Of a stretch of DNA of 64,000 nt, positions 31,338-41,071 are shown in pieces. The DNA comes from Symbiodinium natans (Eukaryota > Sar > Dinophyceae > Suessiales > Symbiodiniaceae). The stretch is taken from the NCBI GenBank assembly GCA_905221605.1, contig CAJNDS010000007.1:2501-66500 (forward strand), given 5' to 3'. The notes below the pieces were generated by a model. The model was not told where the DNA came from, did not search any database, and saw nothing but the letters and a program-made list of their open reading frames with translations. Each line of letters begins with the position of its first letter. The first letter of the stretch is position 1. A program made the position numbers and the translations under genes.

Positions 31338-34300
31338 GGTGTAGGCTGGGATGTTCTCCCCCTAAACCCTAAACCCTAAACCCTTTTATTATAAGTCCTC
31401 GGTAGGGGTTATAATGGGGGGGCACTATAAGGGGGAACATCCCAGGATGTAGGGCTTCGGCGGGCTTCGGAGTATTCAGCTTGCCAGTTTCAGGGATAGC
31501 GGCTTCGGGTTTGGGGTTTGGGGTTTAGGGTTTAGGGTTTGGGGATTAGGGTTTAGGGTTTAGGGCTAGGGCTTAGGGGCGCAGAGGGTGTTCAGCGTGG
31601 GGTGGCGCACTTGCGTGCAGCGCAGAAGGCAGCGCAGGATCCCTTCGAACATGGCAGTTTCACGGTTCGCCGCTGGTTCGGTCTTCCCCTTGCCGAATTT
31701 AACTAGGGTTTATTTAGAAGTTCAGGTTTTACGAACTTACATCATACGGTTTATATAGGTGTTACGAACTTACACTAGAAGGTTTATCTATTTATCTAGG
31801 TTTTACGAACTTACACGATAAGATCACATGATATGATGTAGCATGCGGGTTGCGGGAGAACTGCTCTCCGCCAGGACCTTTGAGGACTTCTGGATGAAGA
31901 GGCGCCGCGGGTGAGCCCCCTCACTTAGGGTTTAGGGTTTAGGGTTTAGGGTTTAGGGTTTAGGGTTTAGGGTTTAGGGTTCAGGGTTTAGGGTTTAGGG
32001 TTTAGGGTTTAGGGTTTAGGGTTAGGGTCTAGGGTTTATGGTCTCCTTGGGGGGAGGGTATATGAACCCGAAAAGGGTTTAGGGTTCATGTACTGTACCC
32101 TCAAGAAGTTTATAGTGGTATAGAACCCTAACAGGGTTTAGGGTTCATATACCCTTAGTAGGATTTATAGTAGTATAGGGTATATGTCCCCAATTTTAGG
32201 GTTTGTTTTTCCCCAAGGTTGGGGGGCTCGTGACAAAAGAGTCTGGTGCGCGAAGTGGGTTTTTGTCGGGACTACGGTCTTTAGAACACTAGAATCCTAA
32301 ACCCTAGAACTCTAAACCCTCAACCCACCTACAACCCTAGCGCCCTGAAAACCCTAAGACAACTGCCGCAGTCCTAAAGCTCGATTCCTAGGCGAGGAAA
32401 CCAGCAGAGATGAGTCGGCTTGGGGTTTGGGATGGGGTTTAGGGTTTCGGGCTTAGGGTTTGGGGTTTAGGGTTTCCGGTTTAGGGTTTGGGGTCTAGGG
32501 TTTAGTGTGTTTAGTTACCGTGTATCTAGCCTGAAGTTGATAGGCCGTGCACAGAGAAGCCATAGCACACACCTGTTTCTTCGGAGCTTAGACGTCCTGT
32601 CTTCAAGTAGCCTGTGAAGTTTCGGCATCTGCAGGAAGCCTTGTTTCAACTCCCTGCGCCCTAAACCCAAAACTTCCTAAATTCCTCAAGAAGCACCTCA
32701 TCCCGTCAATCCACTCGAACTCCTTCTTTCCCAAACTCCCTATCCTAAATGCCTCGCGCCCAAATGTCCCACTACAAGGTTTATAGGGTCCCGTAGACAT
32801 TCAACCCCTGGCCCGAATGTAGGGTTTAGGGTTTAGGGTTTGGGGTTTAGGGTTTAGGGTTTAGGGTTTTGTTGCAGGCTCCGCATACAGGCGGATGCTG
32901 AACGGGGGACCGTGGACCGCATCCAAGTCCGCCGCTGGGAAGAGAGGCCAGGGGTGAGTGGAGGGTTTGGGGTTTCGGGTTTAGGGTTTAGGGTTAGGGT
33001 TTAGAGTTTAGGGTTTAGGGTTTAGGGTTTAGGGTCTAGGGTTTAGGGTTTAGGGTTTTGGGTTTAGGGTTTAGGGTTTAGGGTTTAATTAGGGTTTAGG
33101 GTTTAGGGTTTAGGTTTTAGGGTTTAGGGTTTAGGGTTTAGGGTTTAGGTTTTAGGGTTTAGGGTTTAGGGTTAGGGTTTAGGGTTTAGGGTTTAGGGGT
33201 TAGGGTTTAGGGTTTAGGGTCTATAGGGTTTAGGGTTTAGGGTGTAGGGTTTAGGGACCCTATGGCCCAGAAAAGCCTAAAACGCAGGAGGCTTTCCCCG
33301 CACAGGGAAAAGGGCTCCGAAAGCCTGCACAGTCCACTAAGCTCAACCTCCCGACCCCCTTTCAGGGCTTAGTGGTAAGGGGTTCAGGGTTTAGGGTTTA
33401 GAGTTTAGGGATAAAGGGAAGTTTCCTTCCTTCTTCTACCCTCAGCAGCCGTCTTAGTCGTGAACCCTAAGCCCTACACCTAAACCCGAAACCCTAAACC
33501 CTGTAAACCCTACAAACCCTACAAACCCTAAACCGGAAGCCCTAAATCATAGCCCTAAACCCTAAACCCTGAACCCTAAACCCTGAACCCTAAACCCTAA
33601 ACCCTAAACCCTACACCCTAAACCCTAAACCCTACCACCCCCCCCCCCCCCCCCCCCCAGGCTGCTCCCTGAGACGGAGCTCCGCGGCTTCGTCTTCCGG
33701 CGGAGGCTTACAGCCCTCACGCAGTACCACTGCTGCTCCTGGGCTTCAACGCTAGAGCTTAGGGTTTAGGGTTTAGGGTTTAGGGTTTAGGGTTTAGGGT
33801 TTAGGATTTAGGGTTTAGGGTTAAGGGTTTAGGGTTTAGGGTTAGGGTTTAGGGTTTAGGGTTTAAGGTTTAGGGTCGTTTAGGGTTTAGGGCTGAGGGT
33901 TCAGGGTTTCTTGGTAGCCCAGTGGTAATTACCGTTTGTCGCTGGGCGGACCGACCGTCGCGATGTGAGAGAGAGAGAGAATTTTCCTTTGCACTTTTTT
34001 TGGTTCAAGGTTCCCTTATAAAGTAGCCAACCCCCCCCAAAAAAAAAAAACTGTATATATCCTGATTATGAAAATGGTTACGGGGCTACCAAGGTTTAGG
34101 GTCAAGGGATGCGACGGTTCTCTAAATTGGGGTGAGTTTTTTGGGTCCTGTTTATATGGTGCCGTACTGTAAAGGGACCCAAAAAGGGAACCTAATTTTG
34201 AGAACTATCCATGCAAAGTAGAGACCATATTGGTGAGTGTATACAGGGTTGCTTGTAGACATTGGTGGGCGTAGATTTGAGGTGCTGTTTGGGAACCCTG

Positions 34301-36101
34301 GAGATAAGAAACCTCGACTTCAATCTAGTTGGCGATGCCGAAGGCACCACCGTTCCCATGTTCCTGGAGCGTGGGCAGGACATAGCCAAGGAGCGCTTTG
34401 TTTCCTCACCAGGGCCGTGCTTGTTTGAACGAAGGCTTCTGTAGGCTTGGGGGTGAAGGGGGGGGGGGGGGGTTAGGGTAATTGAGAGAAGGGTTTAAGG
34501 TACTTCTTGTGCATGCTTTTCACATTTTTGGGCCCCTAAACCCTAAACCCTAACGACCCTAAACCCTACTGACCCTAGATCCTAAATCTTAAACACTAAT
34601 GACCCTAAACCGTAACACTGGTGCATGCGTGTCTCGCGAAGGAGGTGGATAGCTTCTTTGCAGCTGAGGCGCTGCTGCATGCCCCGGAAGTGCTAAAGCC
34701 ACTACAACCCAGAATAGCCCACAAGTTTAGGGTTTAGGGTTCAGGGTTTAGGGCGCCCAAAACTCTAAAGCCCTGAGCCAAAGCCTAAAGTCTAAGCCCG
34801 CGACCCTAACCCCTAAACCCTAAACCTAATGACCCTAAACCCTAAACTCTAAACCCTAATGACCCTAAACCCTACTGACCCGAAACCCTAAACCCTGAAC
34901 CCTAGCGACCCCCTAGCGACCATAACGACCCTAGCGACCCTCAACTCTAAACCCTAAACCCGAAACCCTAAACCCTAAACCCCAGACCCTAAACCCTAAA
35001 CCCTAAACCTTGAAGGTGAAACCCAACCTCGAGATCGACAGCTTCGTGGTTGACTTTGCCTTCATGAGAGGAGCTTAAGCTGCTTTTGTCAGTGTTTATG
35101 GTTTAGGGTTTAGGGTTTAGGGTTTAGGATTTAGGGTCCCAAAGATTTCGAGGCCCGTTGTTGAATCTAGAACCTTTCGAAACTCATGCTGCATGCTAGG
35201 ATCGTTAAATTCCAACTAACGGGATTTCATAAAGGAGCTCTTCTTGGTTAAGTGGTATCAGAGTTTCCGGACGCAGTTCAGGGCTTCAGCGTTTGGGGGG
35301 TTTAGGGTTTAGGGTTTGGGGGTTGAGGGTTTAGGGTTTCGGGGACTTCTGGCAGGAGGCGGGCTCTGCGTCATTGAGCTGAACCCCTTTGGCCCGCAAA
35401 CAGGACGGCGCGGCCAAGTAGCAGGGTTTAGGGGTTAGCATGTAGGGGTTTTGGGGATTCGTGGATGCGGTGTTTAGGGGTTTCGGGGTGTAGGGAGTAG
35501 GGGTTTAGCAGGGCTTTTGAAGGTTTTTAGGCGGTTCAGGGCTCTACCCCCCAAGCCCTATAAGCCTTGTCGCACCTTCAACCCCAACCCCCCCCCCCCC
35601 CTCAAAGCGTACAACCTAAACCCTAATCCCTAAACCCCTAAACCCCTAAACTCTAATCTCCTGATAATTAGAATCCAAACCCCTTCACCCCGAAACCCTA
35701 GTCCCTGGACACTAAACCCGACACCCTAACAACCTTGAAACCGTAATACACCTAATCCCCCTAAACAGAAAACCATCCAACACCCCATAATACCCCTAAA
35801 CCCTAAGCCCTATATACATCCTAAACCCCCCCAACCACGAAACCCCAGAACCCTAAACCTAAACTCTAACCCCTAAATCCTAAACCCTACCCTATACTAC
35901 CCCTACATCCTAAACCCGAACACCCTAACACCCCAAACCCCACGCCCCACCCCCCACCCCCCACCCTAAACCCTAAACCCTAAACCCTAAACCCTAAACC
36001 CTAAACCCTAAACCCTAAACCCTAAACCAGGAGCACTCCTCTTCGACTGGCAGCGGGATGCCGGCATCCTGGCCGCCAGCACCGGCCCCCCGGCGTTCCG
36101 A
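31266..36101 (+). CDS. CDC123/D123-like protein, about eight exons, 5' end not found
   Basis: Likely member of the D123 (CDC123, ATP-grasp-like) family, whose eukaryotic founder is an assembly chaperone for translation factor eIF2. Exons: 31266-31337 (low confidence), 31843-31910, 32878-32944, 33661-33731, 34642-34668, 35016-35070, 35356-35403, 36031-36101. Joined motifs in order are LLSARTFEDF, VRRWEELLPETELRGFV, LTALTQY, DSFFAAEVKPNLEIDSFVVD, GLCVIELNPFGPQTGALLFDW. These follow CDC123 order (VLRKWxELIPGxEFRxFV, SQRxYTQYY, QDFFxxxIxxxFLDEDFVFD, VWLIDFNPF, SLLFTW) with near-identical spacing. At least one short exon between 33.73 and 34.64 kb, and the N-terminus, remain unplaced. Introns contain TTTAGGG arrays and three MITEs. 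Assigned from memory of motifs; no search was run. Confidence 0.82.
31348..31443. mobile_element. Family A element with telomeric repeats inside
   Basis: After the left end GGGATGTTCTCCCC come three CCCTAAA units, then the rest of the element to GGGGGAACATCCC. It lies in the CDC123-like gene. Confidence 0.85.
31576..31706 (+). CDS. Candidate exon, unknown
   Basis: Open frame GVQRGVAHLRAAQKAAQDPF, EHGSFTVRRWFGLPLAEFN and stop. It lies inside the proposed CDC123-like gene but does not match that family at this point. Confidence 0.35.
31730..31818. repeat. Short tandem repeat AGGTGTTACGAACTTACA type
   Basis: Three units of TTTTACGAACTTACA with AT-rich spacers of about 30-40 bp. Confidence 0.75.
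31843..31910 (+). CDS. CDC123-like exon
   Basis: Reads MRVAGELLSARTFEDFWMKR and RR, then donor GTGAGC. It could be read as a start codon, but the CDC123 family normally has more N-terminal sequence. Phase 2 fits the next exon. Confidence 0.65.
32878..32944 (+). CDS. CDC123-like exon with VRRW motif
   Basis: G completes Gly, then LRIQADAERGTVDRIQVRRW and EE. Acceptor TTGTTGCAG|G; donor GC (GAG|GCCAGG), one base ambiguous with the G of the next acceptor. TTTAGGG arrays lie on both sides. Confidence 0.8.
32958..33256 (+). repeat. TTTAGGG array in CDC123-like intron
   Basis: A nearly continuous 300 bp run with 6-8 bp variants, starting a few bases after the donor of the exon at 32878. Confidence 0.95.
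33661..33731 (+). CDS. CDC123-like exon with ELRGFV motif
   Basis: Reads LLPETELRGFVFRRRLTALT and QYH after a run of about 18 C ending in AG. It matches the GxEFRxFVxxxxLxxxSQ segment of CDC123. Donor GC at 33732 or 33735. Confidence 0.88.
33911..34092. mobile_element. Family D element, expanded, in CDC123-like intron
   Basis: CTTGGTAGCCCAGTGGTA at the left, TTACGGGGCTACCAAG at the right. It carries an extra (GA)n block and a C/A homopolymer inside. Confidence 0.83.
34114..34210. mobile_element. Family E element in CDC123-like intron
   Basis: CGGTTCTCTAAATTGGGGTG at the left, CCTAATTTTGAGAACTATCC at the right. Confidence 0.8.
34642..34668 (+). CDS. CDC123-like micro-exon
   Basis: Reads EVDSFFAAE between GCGAAG|GA and a GC donor (GAG|GCGCTG). 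Joined to the next exon it reproduces the FF-to-VxD spacing of CDC123 exactly. The start could lie slightly elsewhere. Confidence 0.65.
35016..35070 (+). CDS. CDC123-like exon with FVVDFAF
   Basis: Reads VKPNLEIDSFVVDFAFMR plus one base. Acceptor CTTGAAG|GT; donor GA (AGAG|GAGC), phase 1. The conserved Asp of the FVFD motif is present. Confidence 0.85.
35356..35403 (+). CDS. CDC123-like exon with VIELNPFG
   Basis: Reads G|GGLCVIELNPFGPQT plus one base. This is the D/E-x-NPFG signature of the family. Acceptor CTGGCAG|GA; donor GA (ACAG|GACGG), phase 1. Confidence 0.9.
36031..36101 (+). CDS. CDC123-like last recognised exon
   Basis: GA completes Gly, then ALLFDWQRDAGILAASTGPP and AFR. It matches LLFTWEE and the following region. 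Acceptor AACCAG|GA at the end of a CCCTAAA array; donor GC (CGA|GCCT). If unspliced, a TAG in the next array-like bases ends the frame. Confidence 0.85.
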
Positions 36102-36325
36102 GCCTTGGCTTTGGGGTTTTAGGGGGTTTGGGGGTTTAGGGGTTTAGGGTTTGGGGTTTAGGGTTTAGGATTTCGGGTTTTGGGGCTACGGGACTTTGGC
36201 CAGCAGGTTTTGGGGTTTTGGGATTTTGGAGGTTTGGGGTTTTGGGGTTTAGCGGTTCAGGGTTTTGGGTTTTTGGTTTTTTGGGGAGTTTTCGGGGGTT
36301 TTGGGCGGTTGTGGGGGGGGGGGGG

Positions 36326-36460
36326 GTGTAATCTCCTGGTCAAGAGGAATGACGAGATCTCCCTCAAGGACCTCTGTGATGCATCAGATGCTCCGGAATG
36401 GGATGCCATTCCCAAGACCAAGGCGGCGAAAGTGCTCCAGGGAAGGCCCCCGAGGAGGTG
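36326..36460 (+). pseudogene. Copia-type reverse transcriptase fragment, part 1
   Basis: Reads LLVKRNDEISLKDLCDASDA then PEWDAIPKTKAAKVLQ. It resembles the acidic stretch ending in EW upstream of the RVT_2 (Copia-type) reverse transcriptase in dinoflagellate elements. The open frame ends near a possible donor GTGAGA at 36459. A G-run and a degenerate GGTTTT array precede it. Confidence 0.6.
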
Positions 36461-36550
36461 AGACGGCAGTGTCCGGACAGGATCTTGTCTTCACGCTTGG
36501 TCTAAAGCCTAAACCCTAAACCCTAAACCCTAAACCCTAAACCGCAAGAA

Positions 36551-36643
36551 GCCCACGCAGGGCCTGAACGCATGGATCGCAAAAGGTCGCTGGTGCGTCC
36601 ATGGGCGCAGCGACCCCGACACTTCGGAGTTGGTGACCCTAAA
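36551..36643 (+). pseudogene. Copia-type reverse transcriptase fragment, part 2
   Basis: Reads KKPTQGLNAWIAKGRWCVHG then RSDPDTSELVT. This is the KARxVxxGxxDPD segment that opens the RVT_2 domain. It is flanked on both sides by CCCTAAA arrays; a GT follows Leu (TTG|GTGACCC). Confidence 0.72.
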
Positions 36644-36704
36644 CCCTAAACCCTAAACCCTAAACCCTGAACCCTAAACCCTAAACCCCCCCACACCACA
36701 GTCA

Positions 36705-36776
36705 GAGAGCCTGATGATGTTCCGCCAGACGGCTCTGAAACCTGGGGCATGACTTTGGCGGGAGTGAAGGGGCTTT
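36705..36776 (+). pseudogene. Copia-type reverse transcriptase fragment, part 3, frameshifted
   Basis: Reads SESLMMFRQTALK after acceptor CACCACAG. The next residues WGMTLAGVKG are in the +1 frame, so the copy carries a frameshift. Together they resemble the ESxxxxLxxAxxxGMxxxxxDVKNAF part of RVT_2. The expected TYAPTxQ residues between parts 2 and 3 are missing. Confidence 0.65.
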
Positions 36777-37431
36777 GGGGGTGTTGGGTTAGGATTTAGG
36801 GTAAGGGTTTAGGGTTTAGGGTTTAGGGTTTTGAGGTTTTGGGGTTTTGGGGTTTTGGAGGTTTGGGGTTTTGGGGTTTTGGGGGTTTTGGGGTTTAGGT
36901 GTTTTGGGGTTTCGGGGTTTTGTTGGTTTGGGGTTTTGGGGGTTCTGGGGGTTTGGGGGGTTAGGAGTTTAGGGGTTAAAGGGTTTAGGGATTTTTGTTG
37001 GTTTAGGGTTTTTGGGTGTAAGGGTTTAGGGGTTTCAGAGGTTTAGGGTTTAGCGCTTCAAGGCTTTAGGGCGTAAATTCTTAGTGGTTTCGGGCGTGGC
37101 AGGGTTTAGGGCTTTAGGGCTTTAGGGGTTTTGGGGGTTTTGGGTTTAGGGCTTTACGGCTGTAGGCGGTGCGTAAGTGGTTTAGGGGTGTCAGGGTTTA
37201 GGATTTAGGCGTTTGCCGGGTTAGGAGTTTAATGGTTTAGTGGTTAGGTGTTTAGGTTTTAGGGATTCGGATTTAGGGGTTCGCATGTATATGTAGGGCC
37301 TAGGTGGTTGAAAGGGGTTCGTAGGGTATCAAGGGGGTCGTTGCGTGCTCTGTAGGATTGACATGATGGTTAATACCCCCTGCAGGGTTTAGGGTTAGGG
37401 ATCTCGGCTCCCCCCCCTCCCCACCCCCGAG

Positions 37432-37530
37432 GATACGTGCGCCGCATGCGAGACGCTTGGATTTGAATGGGCTTGCTGTGGCCTCGGGTTCTGTATTCAG
37501 CCGTTCATTCGCGATTTGGGTTTTGCCCTC
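37432..37530 (+). CDS. Candidate exon, Cys-rich, unknown
   Basis: Acceptor CCCCCGAG|GA, frame DTCAACETLGFEWACCGLGF then CIQPFIRDLGFAL. The two Cys groups recall a small metal site. Confidence 0.42.
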
Positions 37531-37745
37531 AACCCTAAACCCTGAACCAACCTAAACTCCAAACTCTGATTTCAAGTTCAAATAAGTACCGTTTTAAGAA
37601 TGCTAATGTTAGGGTTTGGGGTTTAGGGTTTAGGGTTTCGGTTTCGGGTTTAGGGTTTAGGGCTGTGGGTCTTTCTAGGGTCCACAACCCATGAACCCCC
37701 CTCCCTAAGGACACTCTACTGCTTTATATCAAGGGATTCAGACTC

Positions 37746-37850
37746 GTACCCCTAAGGTTGTACCCCAGGTTCCCCTTAATGTATTCCTAATATGGCCCTT
37801 AGATTCCCTTAGGGATCCTTCAAAAGGACCCCAAAACCCAAGGGTACAAC
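37746..37850. mobile_element. Possible inverted-repeat element
   Basis: CCCCTAAGGTTGTACCCC pairs with GGGTACAACCCTTAAGGG, about 105 bp, immediately left of a family-B end. Confidence 0.6.
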
Positions 37851-37859
37851 CCTTAAGGG

Positions 37860-37983
37860 TCCAAGGTTGCTTTTAACCCTACTTATAAGTGGGATAACCC
37901 CTATAAGGCCCTCTAGGGGTGTTATAAGTAGGGTTATAAGTACAGTTATAATTGGTTAGTAAGTACCATGAACCTCCAAGTAC
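37860..37983. mobile_element. Family B element, left end degenerate
   Basis: The right arm AGTACCATGAACCTCCAAGT is intact; the left arm is not clear. The interior is rich in TTATAAGT. Confidence 0.7.
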
Positions 37984-37991
37984 TGTCTTAT

Positions 37992-38066
37992 ATGGAGTCA
38001 CTTTGTTGGGCCACCCCAGTGCAAGGCTCCGAGTCGAGCCGCTTACGGTTGGCCCAGTCCCTGAAA
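37992..38066 (+). CDS. Candidate exon, unknown
   Basis: Frame MESLCWATPVQGSESSRLRL then AQSLK, ending at a GTTTAGGG donor-like site. It lies directly after a family-B element end. Confidence 0.35.
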
Positions 38067-38175
38067 GTTTAGGGTTTAGGGTTTAGGGTTTAGGGTTTAG
38101 GGTTTAGGGATGTAGCCCTACACCCTAAACCCAAAACCCTCTACCCTAAACCCTAAAAAACCCTAAAAAACCCTA

Positions 38176-38300
38176 AAGTCTGGGGTAGCTGAGGACTGCG
38201 GTGGCACGGGGCAGATGCCCATGGATCAAGTGCTTTCGGCGCTGGACGCACTTGAAAAAAGAGAGCAGCAGTCAGGGTGCTACAGACCCGAATCCGGTTT
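38176..38300 (+). CDS. Candidate exon, unknown
   Basis: Frame SGVAEDCGGTGQMPMDQVLS then ALDALEKREQQSG, running into a family-L dispersed repeat. It follows a CCCTAAAAAA variant array. Confidence 0.45.
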
Positions 38301-38400
38301 AATGTTGGACTCGCTTTAGTGCGTAGGGCCCCCCCCCCCCAAACAATTTTGGGGTTTTCGGGGAGCCTTAATAATCTGGGACGGGGCTGGGACGGGGGCT
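38292..38400. repeat. Dispersed repeat L, copy 1
   Basis: GGTTTAATGTTGGACTCG, a C-run and AAACAATTTTGGGGTTTTCG are shared with 46.4 kb. A related CAACCCCAGCCGGGACAA block at 38.7 kb suggests the element extends further. Confidence 0.8.
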
Positions 38401-39017
38401 GGGGGTAGGGCGGCTAGGGGTCGAGGGTTGAGGGGAAGCCTTGAAGCTTGAGGGTCTAAGCTTTCCAGGCTTTGTAGCTCCACGGTCGCCGGGGCTCCGC
38501 ATTAATGCGGACCACCGAAACAACTTGCTAAAGCGAATCAGGGCAGCTCGTGGGCTACTCCCTTGGAAAACTGTTTGGGGGCCTGTTTCGTAATGAAATT
38601 TTACAAGGAATTTAAATAAGGCTGGACACCAAAAAAATCCGGAGTTTCTTATTCAAAACTGTTTTTTAGTTTTTGGCTCCCCGGCCCCCCGCCCTTCAAC
38701 CCCAGCCGGGACAACATCGCATAATTGTGAACCCCCCCTAAACAATGGGGGGTCCTGTATAGGCCGAGCGGAAAAAATTGCAGAATAGTGGTCCCATCTA
38801 CTAAAGCCAGTCCAAGATTAGGGTTTAGGGTTTAGGGTTTAGGGTTATAATCGGATTCAGGGCTCTTTTCTTGCTTGTTGGGGTGGGGGGGGGGGGCCTA
38901 GTCCGCAGAGTGGAGGGCTGAGGTTTGAGAATCGGAGGGTTTAGGGTTTAGGGTTTAGGGTTTAGGGTTTAGGGTTTAGGGTTTAGGGTCTAGGCTTAGG
39001 ATCCCTAAGTCCTAGAC

Positions 39018-39190
39018 CCCAGAAGAAAGCTCCAGGCCCATGAGCACCGCCCCAAGGGGCTCCCTTGTTCAGGCCGCAAAAGCATCAGGAGTATCATGTA
39101 CTGCGAATCAGAATCCTTCTACATCGGTTTCAGCCTCACCGATAGCAAAAACGGCCGTTCGGGTGCTTGATTTCTGCATGAAAGGGCTCA
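39018..39190 (+). CDS. Candidate exon region, frame unsettled
   Basis: Two frames are open. One reads SSRPMSTAPRGSLVQAAKAS and TAVRVLDFCMKGL. The other reads RKSIRSIMYCESESFYIGFS then LTDSKNGRSGA and stop. It ends at a family-H inverted-repeat element. Confidence 0.35.
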
Positions 39191-39316
39191 TACAGGGTGG
39201 GGCCCCCTTACTATACTAACTGTAGTTAAGGGACTTATAACCTAACTTAGGGTCCTTATAGCCCAATTTAGGGCCCTTATAACTCTACTTATAACTAGGG
39301 GGCCCCACCCTGTATG
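39189..39316. mobile_element. Element H, long terminal inverted repeats
   Basis: CATACAGGGTGGGGCCCCCT at the left and its 19-base complement at the right, with TTATAA-rich inner repeats. 128 bp. Confidence 0.88.
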
Positions 39317-39454
39317 CCATGCAACTCTAACCCTAAAACCTAAACCCCAAAAACACGATCATTCATTGAGCGTACAAAGCCCTCTCGTTTCGCCGTCATC
39401 GGGACCTCGGGCCGCTTTGCCACAACTTCCCACTCTCATCAAGCCCGTTAAATT

Positions 39455-39596
39455 GGGATGTTCCCCCTGATACTAAATAAAGGGTTTTAGGGTTTAGGGT
39501 TTAGGGTTTAGGGTTAAGGTCCTTCATAGGGATTATCGTACCCCCGATGATATTCCCTGTTAAGATCCCTGTTAAGGACTGTCAGTATAAGGGGGA
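39455..39596. mobile_element. Family A element with arrays inside and at its right end
   Basis: The left end GGGATGTTCCCCC is followed by GGGTTTAGGG units inside the element. The right end stops at GGGGGAA and turns directly into an 80 bp CCCTAAA array. Confidence 0.82.
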
Positions 39597-39709
39597 ACCC
39601 TAAACCCTAAACCCTAAACCCTAAACCCTAAACCCTAAACCCTAAACCCTAAACCCTAAACCCTAAACCCTAAACCTCCTCGCCCTGTTTCTTTGGGAGG
39701 CATTTCCAG

Positions 39710-39775
39710 CGCAGCCTGCTGCGAACCAGCGGTCTCGTACTGCTGGAGCCTCCAGCACCAAACATGGCTCGTCAC
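39710..39775 (+). CDS. Candidate exon of a two-exon unit, unknown
   Basis: Acceptor GGCATTTCCAG|CG, frame RSLLRTSGLVLLEPPAPNMA then RH. A donor at CACA|GTCTCG would give phase 1, matching the next exon; the frame stays open to 39841. Confidence 0.42.
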
Positions 39776-39883
39776 AGTCTCGAGGTTTTCTTGTACAGTG
39801 AAGGGAGCTCCGTTCTGCGATGTTCGGGGATTCGGGCTTAAGATTTTTTTTTGTGTGCCCTTTATCCCTTTGTCTCTACTTAG

Positions 39884-40044
39884 CTGCCTTTGAAGCCTAT
39901 CGGCTGCCGCTGAAGCGCAGCCGTCATGAGTCTCCCCCAAGACGACTGCAGGAGCACCTTGCTGCCGCTCACCCTCTGCATGCCTCTGCAGCAGCGTCTG
40001 CGATTTTCCGGGGCCGCTTGGCGAACGGGCTTCGGGGGCTGTAG
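39884..40044 (+). CDS. Candidate terminal exon with strong acceptor, unknown
   Basis: A long pyrimidine tract ending TCTCTACTTAG precedes the frame AFEAYRLPLKRSRHESPPRR, LQEHLAAAHPLHASAAASAI and FRGRLANGLRGL, then TAG. A longer minus-strand ATG frame over this block is probably its shadow. A family-C element starts 40 bp downstream. Confidence 0.5.
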
Positions 40045-40083
40045 TGGCCCAATGGAGAAGCATGAGACCCTTCAAGCATATAC

Positions 40084-40242
40084 CTAGGACCCAGAGTAGG
40101 CCCTCTTTTCTGATTATTATTATGTTATTATTAGTGTTTTTTTTTTTTTTTTTTTGGGGGGGGGGGGGTGGTTTAGGTTCCCGTACAAGCCCCTTTAAGC
40201 CAAACTGGGCAGCCGTTCATTCCTAGGTTACTCTTGGGTCTA
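40084..40242. mobile_element. Family C element with T/G homopolymers
   Basis: CTAGGACCCAGAGTAGGCCC at the left, GGTTACTCTTGGGTCTAG at the right. About 20 T then 12 G are inserted inside. Confidence 0.82.
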
Positions 40243-40287
40243 GTAGAGTCTAGAGTCCTCCATGTTTCGGTTGGGATCTTCTACTAG

Positions 40288-40412
40288 CAGTACTAGCAGT
40301 CCTCAATAGGGATTAGAGCACCCCGTATATATTATATATGTAAATATAATATAAATAAATATATATATATATATGAAGGGGCTGTAATAGTAGGGGGGGA
40401 ACATGCCGATCG
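40288..40412. mobile_element. Degenerate family A element with AT repeat
   Basis: AGCAGTCCTCAATAGGGATT and a right end GGGGGGAACATG enclose an (AT)-rich microsatellite. Confidence 0.6.
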
Positions 40413-40548
40413 AGGGACTTACAAAGACCAAAGGTGCGCAGGTCCGTAGAGCTTGGAGATGTCGAAGCTCTAAACTCGACCCCACCAGAGGTTCAGGGTT
40501 TAGGGTTTCGGGACCCGAAGCTCTTAACCCTAAACCTTCAGTTTAGGT

Positions 40549-40555
40549 TTAGGGT

Positions 40556-40601
<46 letters not shown>

Positions 40602-40605
40602 GGCT
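40549..40605 (+). repeat. GGGTTGA heptamer variant array
   Basis: Eight identical GGGTTGA units (A for T at one place), ending in an inverted CTCAACCCTCAG. Confidence 0.92.
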
Positions 40606-40911
40606 CAACCCTCAGACCTCGGGCTTAGGTTTGGGGTTGAAGGGTGCTTGGGCGAAGAACCCTGTGCCCGTGGGGATTTAGGGTTGAGGGGGCTACAAAC
40701 CCCTACACCCCAAACCCTAGACCCTAGCCCTAAACCCTAAACCCTAGCCCTCAACCCTAAACCTGCACACGACTGGGTCTGCGACATTGGGGTAGCCAGT
40801 CCTCCCCCCCAACCTGAAAGGGATTATGTAGTAGTTATAACTACCCCAAACCCAAGACCCTAAACCCTAAACCCCAAACCCTAGCCCTAAACCCTAAACC
40901 CCCTAAGACTC

Positions 40912-41010
40912 TTGAACCACGACGACGAAAGAAAGATTTCGCCGAGGTGAGATTCGAAGGAGCCCGTGTCAGCCTCAGCGGTGCGACAGCCTTCGTATTC
41001 CGCTTTAGGG
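40912..41010 (+). CDS. Candidate exon, unknown
   Basis: Open frame TLEPRRRKKDFAEVRFEGAR then VSLSGATAFVFRF. It lies 0.65 kb upstream of the first M16 exon recognised and could be part of that gene's N-terminus or of a different gene. Confidence 0.42.
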
Positions 41011-41071
41011 TTTAGGGATTAGAGTTTAGGGTTTAGGGTTTGGAGTTTAGGGTTTAGGATTTAGGGTTTAG

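Noticed and set aside
39656-40075. 139-codon minus-strand ORF
   Set aside because: The plus strand has a strong pyrimidine-tract acceptor and a protein-like frame to a stop over the same bases. The minus frame also begins in array-derived residues.
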